Shown piece after piece: positions 63,796 through 64,000 of a stretch of DNA of 64,000 nucleotides. The notes beneath the pieces were generated by a model that searched no databases, was not told where the DNA came from, and saw only the letters and a list, made by a program, of their open reading frames with translations. Source of the stretch: Alcanivorax sp. DP30 (GTDB lineage Bacteria; Pseudomonadota; Gammaproteobacteria; Pseudomonadales; Alcanivoracaceae); assembly GCF_009882945.1 (NCBI RefSeq), contig NZ_WTUY01000003.1, positions 62,001 through 126,000 on the forward strand, given 5' to 3'. The first letter of the stretch is position 1; every line of letters begins with the position of its first letter. The translations under genes and the position numbers were made by a program.

Positions 63796-64000
63796 TCAAC
63801 CCTCAGGCTGGTCCAGTTCGAAGGCGGAGTGCAAGGCACGAACTGCCAGCTCCAGGTACTTCTCGGCGATGACCACAGACACCTTGATTTCAGAGGTGGA
63901 GATCATCTCGATGTTGACGCCTTCGTTGGCCAGGGTCTCGAACATCTTGGCAGCTACACCCGCATGAGAGCGCATGCCTACGCCGACCAGGGAGACCTTG
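63796..64000 (-). CDS. lysC: Aspartate kinase, C-terminal fragment
   Basis: The last 67 or so residues of an aspartokinase are visible, and the gene continues past the right edge. They form the end of the ACT regulatory domains, with [20 protein letters not shown], the conserved [14 protein letters not shown]-type strand (here [14 protein letters not shown]) and [13 protein letters not shown] at the C-terminus. LysC phosphorylates aspartate at the head of lysine, threonine and methionine synthesis. The position upstream of csrA agrees with the gammaproteobacterial lysC–csrA order. Confidence 0.93.
   Translation of the reverse strand, partial: KVSLVGVGMRSHAGVAAKMFETLANEGVNIEMISTSEIKVSVVIAEKYLELAVRALHSAFELDQPEG

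Overview
The window looks like chromosomal DNA of a marine, hydrocarbon- or lipid-degrading gammaproteobacterium of the Alcanivorax type. This assignment is an inference from gene content and order, not a database match. Three things point to it: the lysC–csrA–tRNA-Ser block, the GacS/BarA–CysM neighbourhood as in pseudomonads, and the density of fatty-acid genes (paired acyl-CoA dehydrogenases, FadH, thiolase, long FabG, OYE-type flavoenzymes, a fatty-acid-hydroxylase-like protein). Most genes are G+C-rich. The clear exception is an A+T-rich gene at 59.0-60.1 kb. No transposase, integrase, rRNA or CRISPR array was seen.

Layout. 0-5 kb: end of a PolB-like exonuclease, cysM, the hybrid sensor kinase gacS/barA, and mnmH (tRNA selenouridine synthase). 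5-20 kb: lipid metabolism, with an acyl-CoA dehydrogenase pair, an ArsR regulator divergent from an OYE-family enzyme, fadH divergent from a TetR regulator, a lone molybdopterin oxidoreductase, a LuxR-type regulator, and a thiolase divergent from a FabG4-like reductase with a PsrA-type palindrome between them. 20-30 kb: sterol-desaturase-like protein, LysR, FxsA, two transporters, DUF4870, queF, the yadGH ABC exporter and a histidine phosphatase. 30.4-30.7 kb: a tRNA-Glu/tRNA-Gly operon with promoter and terminator. 31-41 kb: GST, a DUF2157/GDYXXLXY pair, a RimK-like ATP-grasp protein with an extra N-terminal domain, ccmABCDE, an overlapping lipocalin/DUF4279/CYTH cluster, and a guanidine-II riboswitch controlling the guanidinium exporter gdx.

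41.5-46.4 kb: a methionine module, with metR divergent from a DUF1852 gene (mesX), a MetE-C-like core methionine synthase (mesD), a flavin reductase and a TauE/SafE permease. 46.5-54 kb: nitrate uptake and its control. The nitrate sensor NasS and the ANTAR antiterminator NasT lie beside a porin and nrtD, nrtB and nrtA. Upstream of nrtA is a complete control region: a sigma-54 promoter, two short hairpins and an intrinsic terminator, as expected of a NasT-controlled attenuator. NtrC-type boxes lie upstream of nasT. 54-63 kb: an MFS transporter, several uncharacterised membrane and secreted proteins, a GST, the low-G+C gene, an MpaB-family protein and DUF5924. The window ends with tRNA-Ser, csrA and the 3' end of lysC.

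Intergenic spaces carry several families of short non-coding repeats: A+T-rich repeats that flank terminator hairpins, CACAGAG palindromes, GAGTTTCGAA palindromes, REP-like GCTTGCAGGCAAGC units, and a compound inverted repeat.
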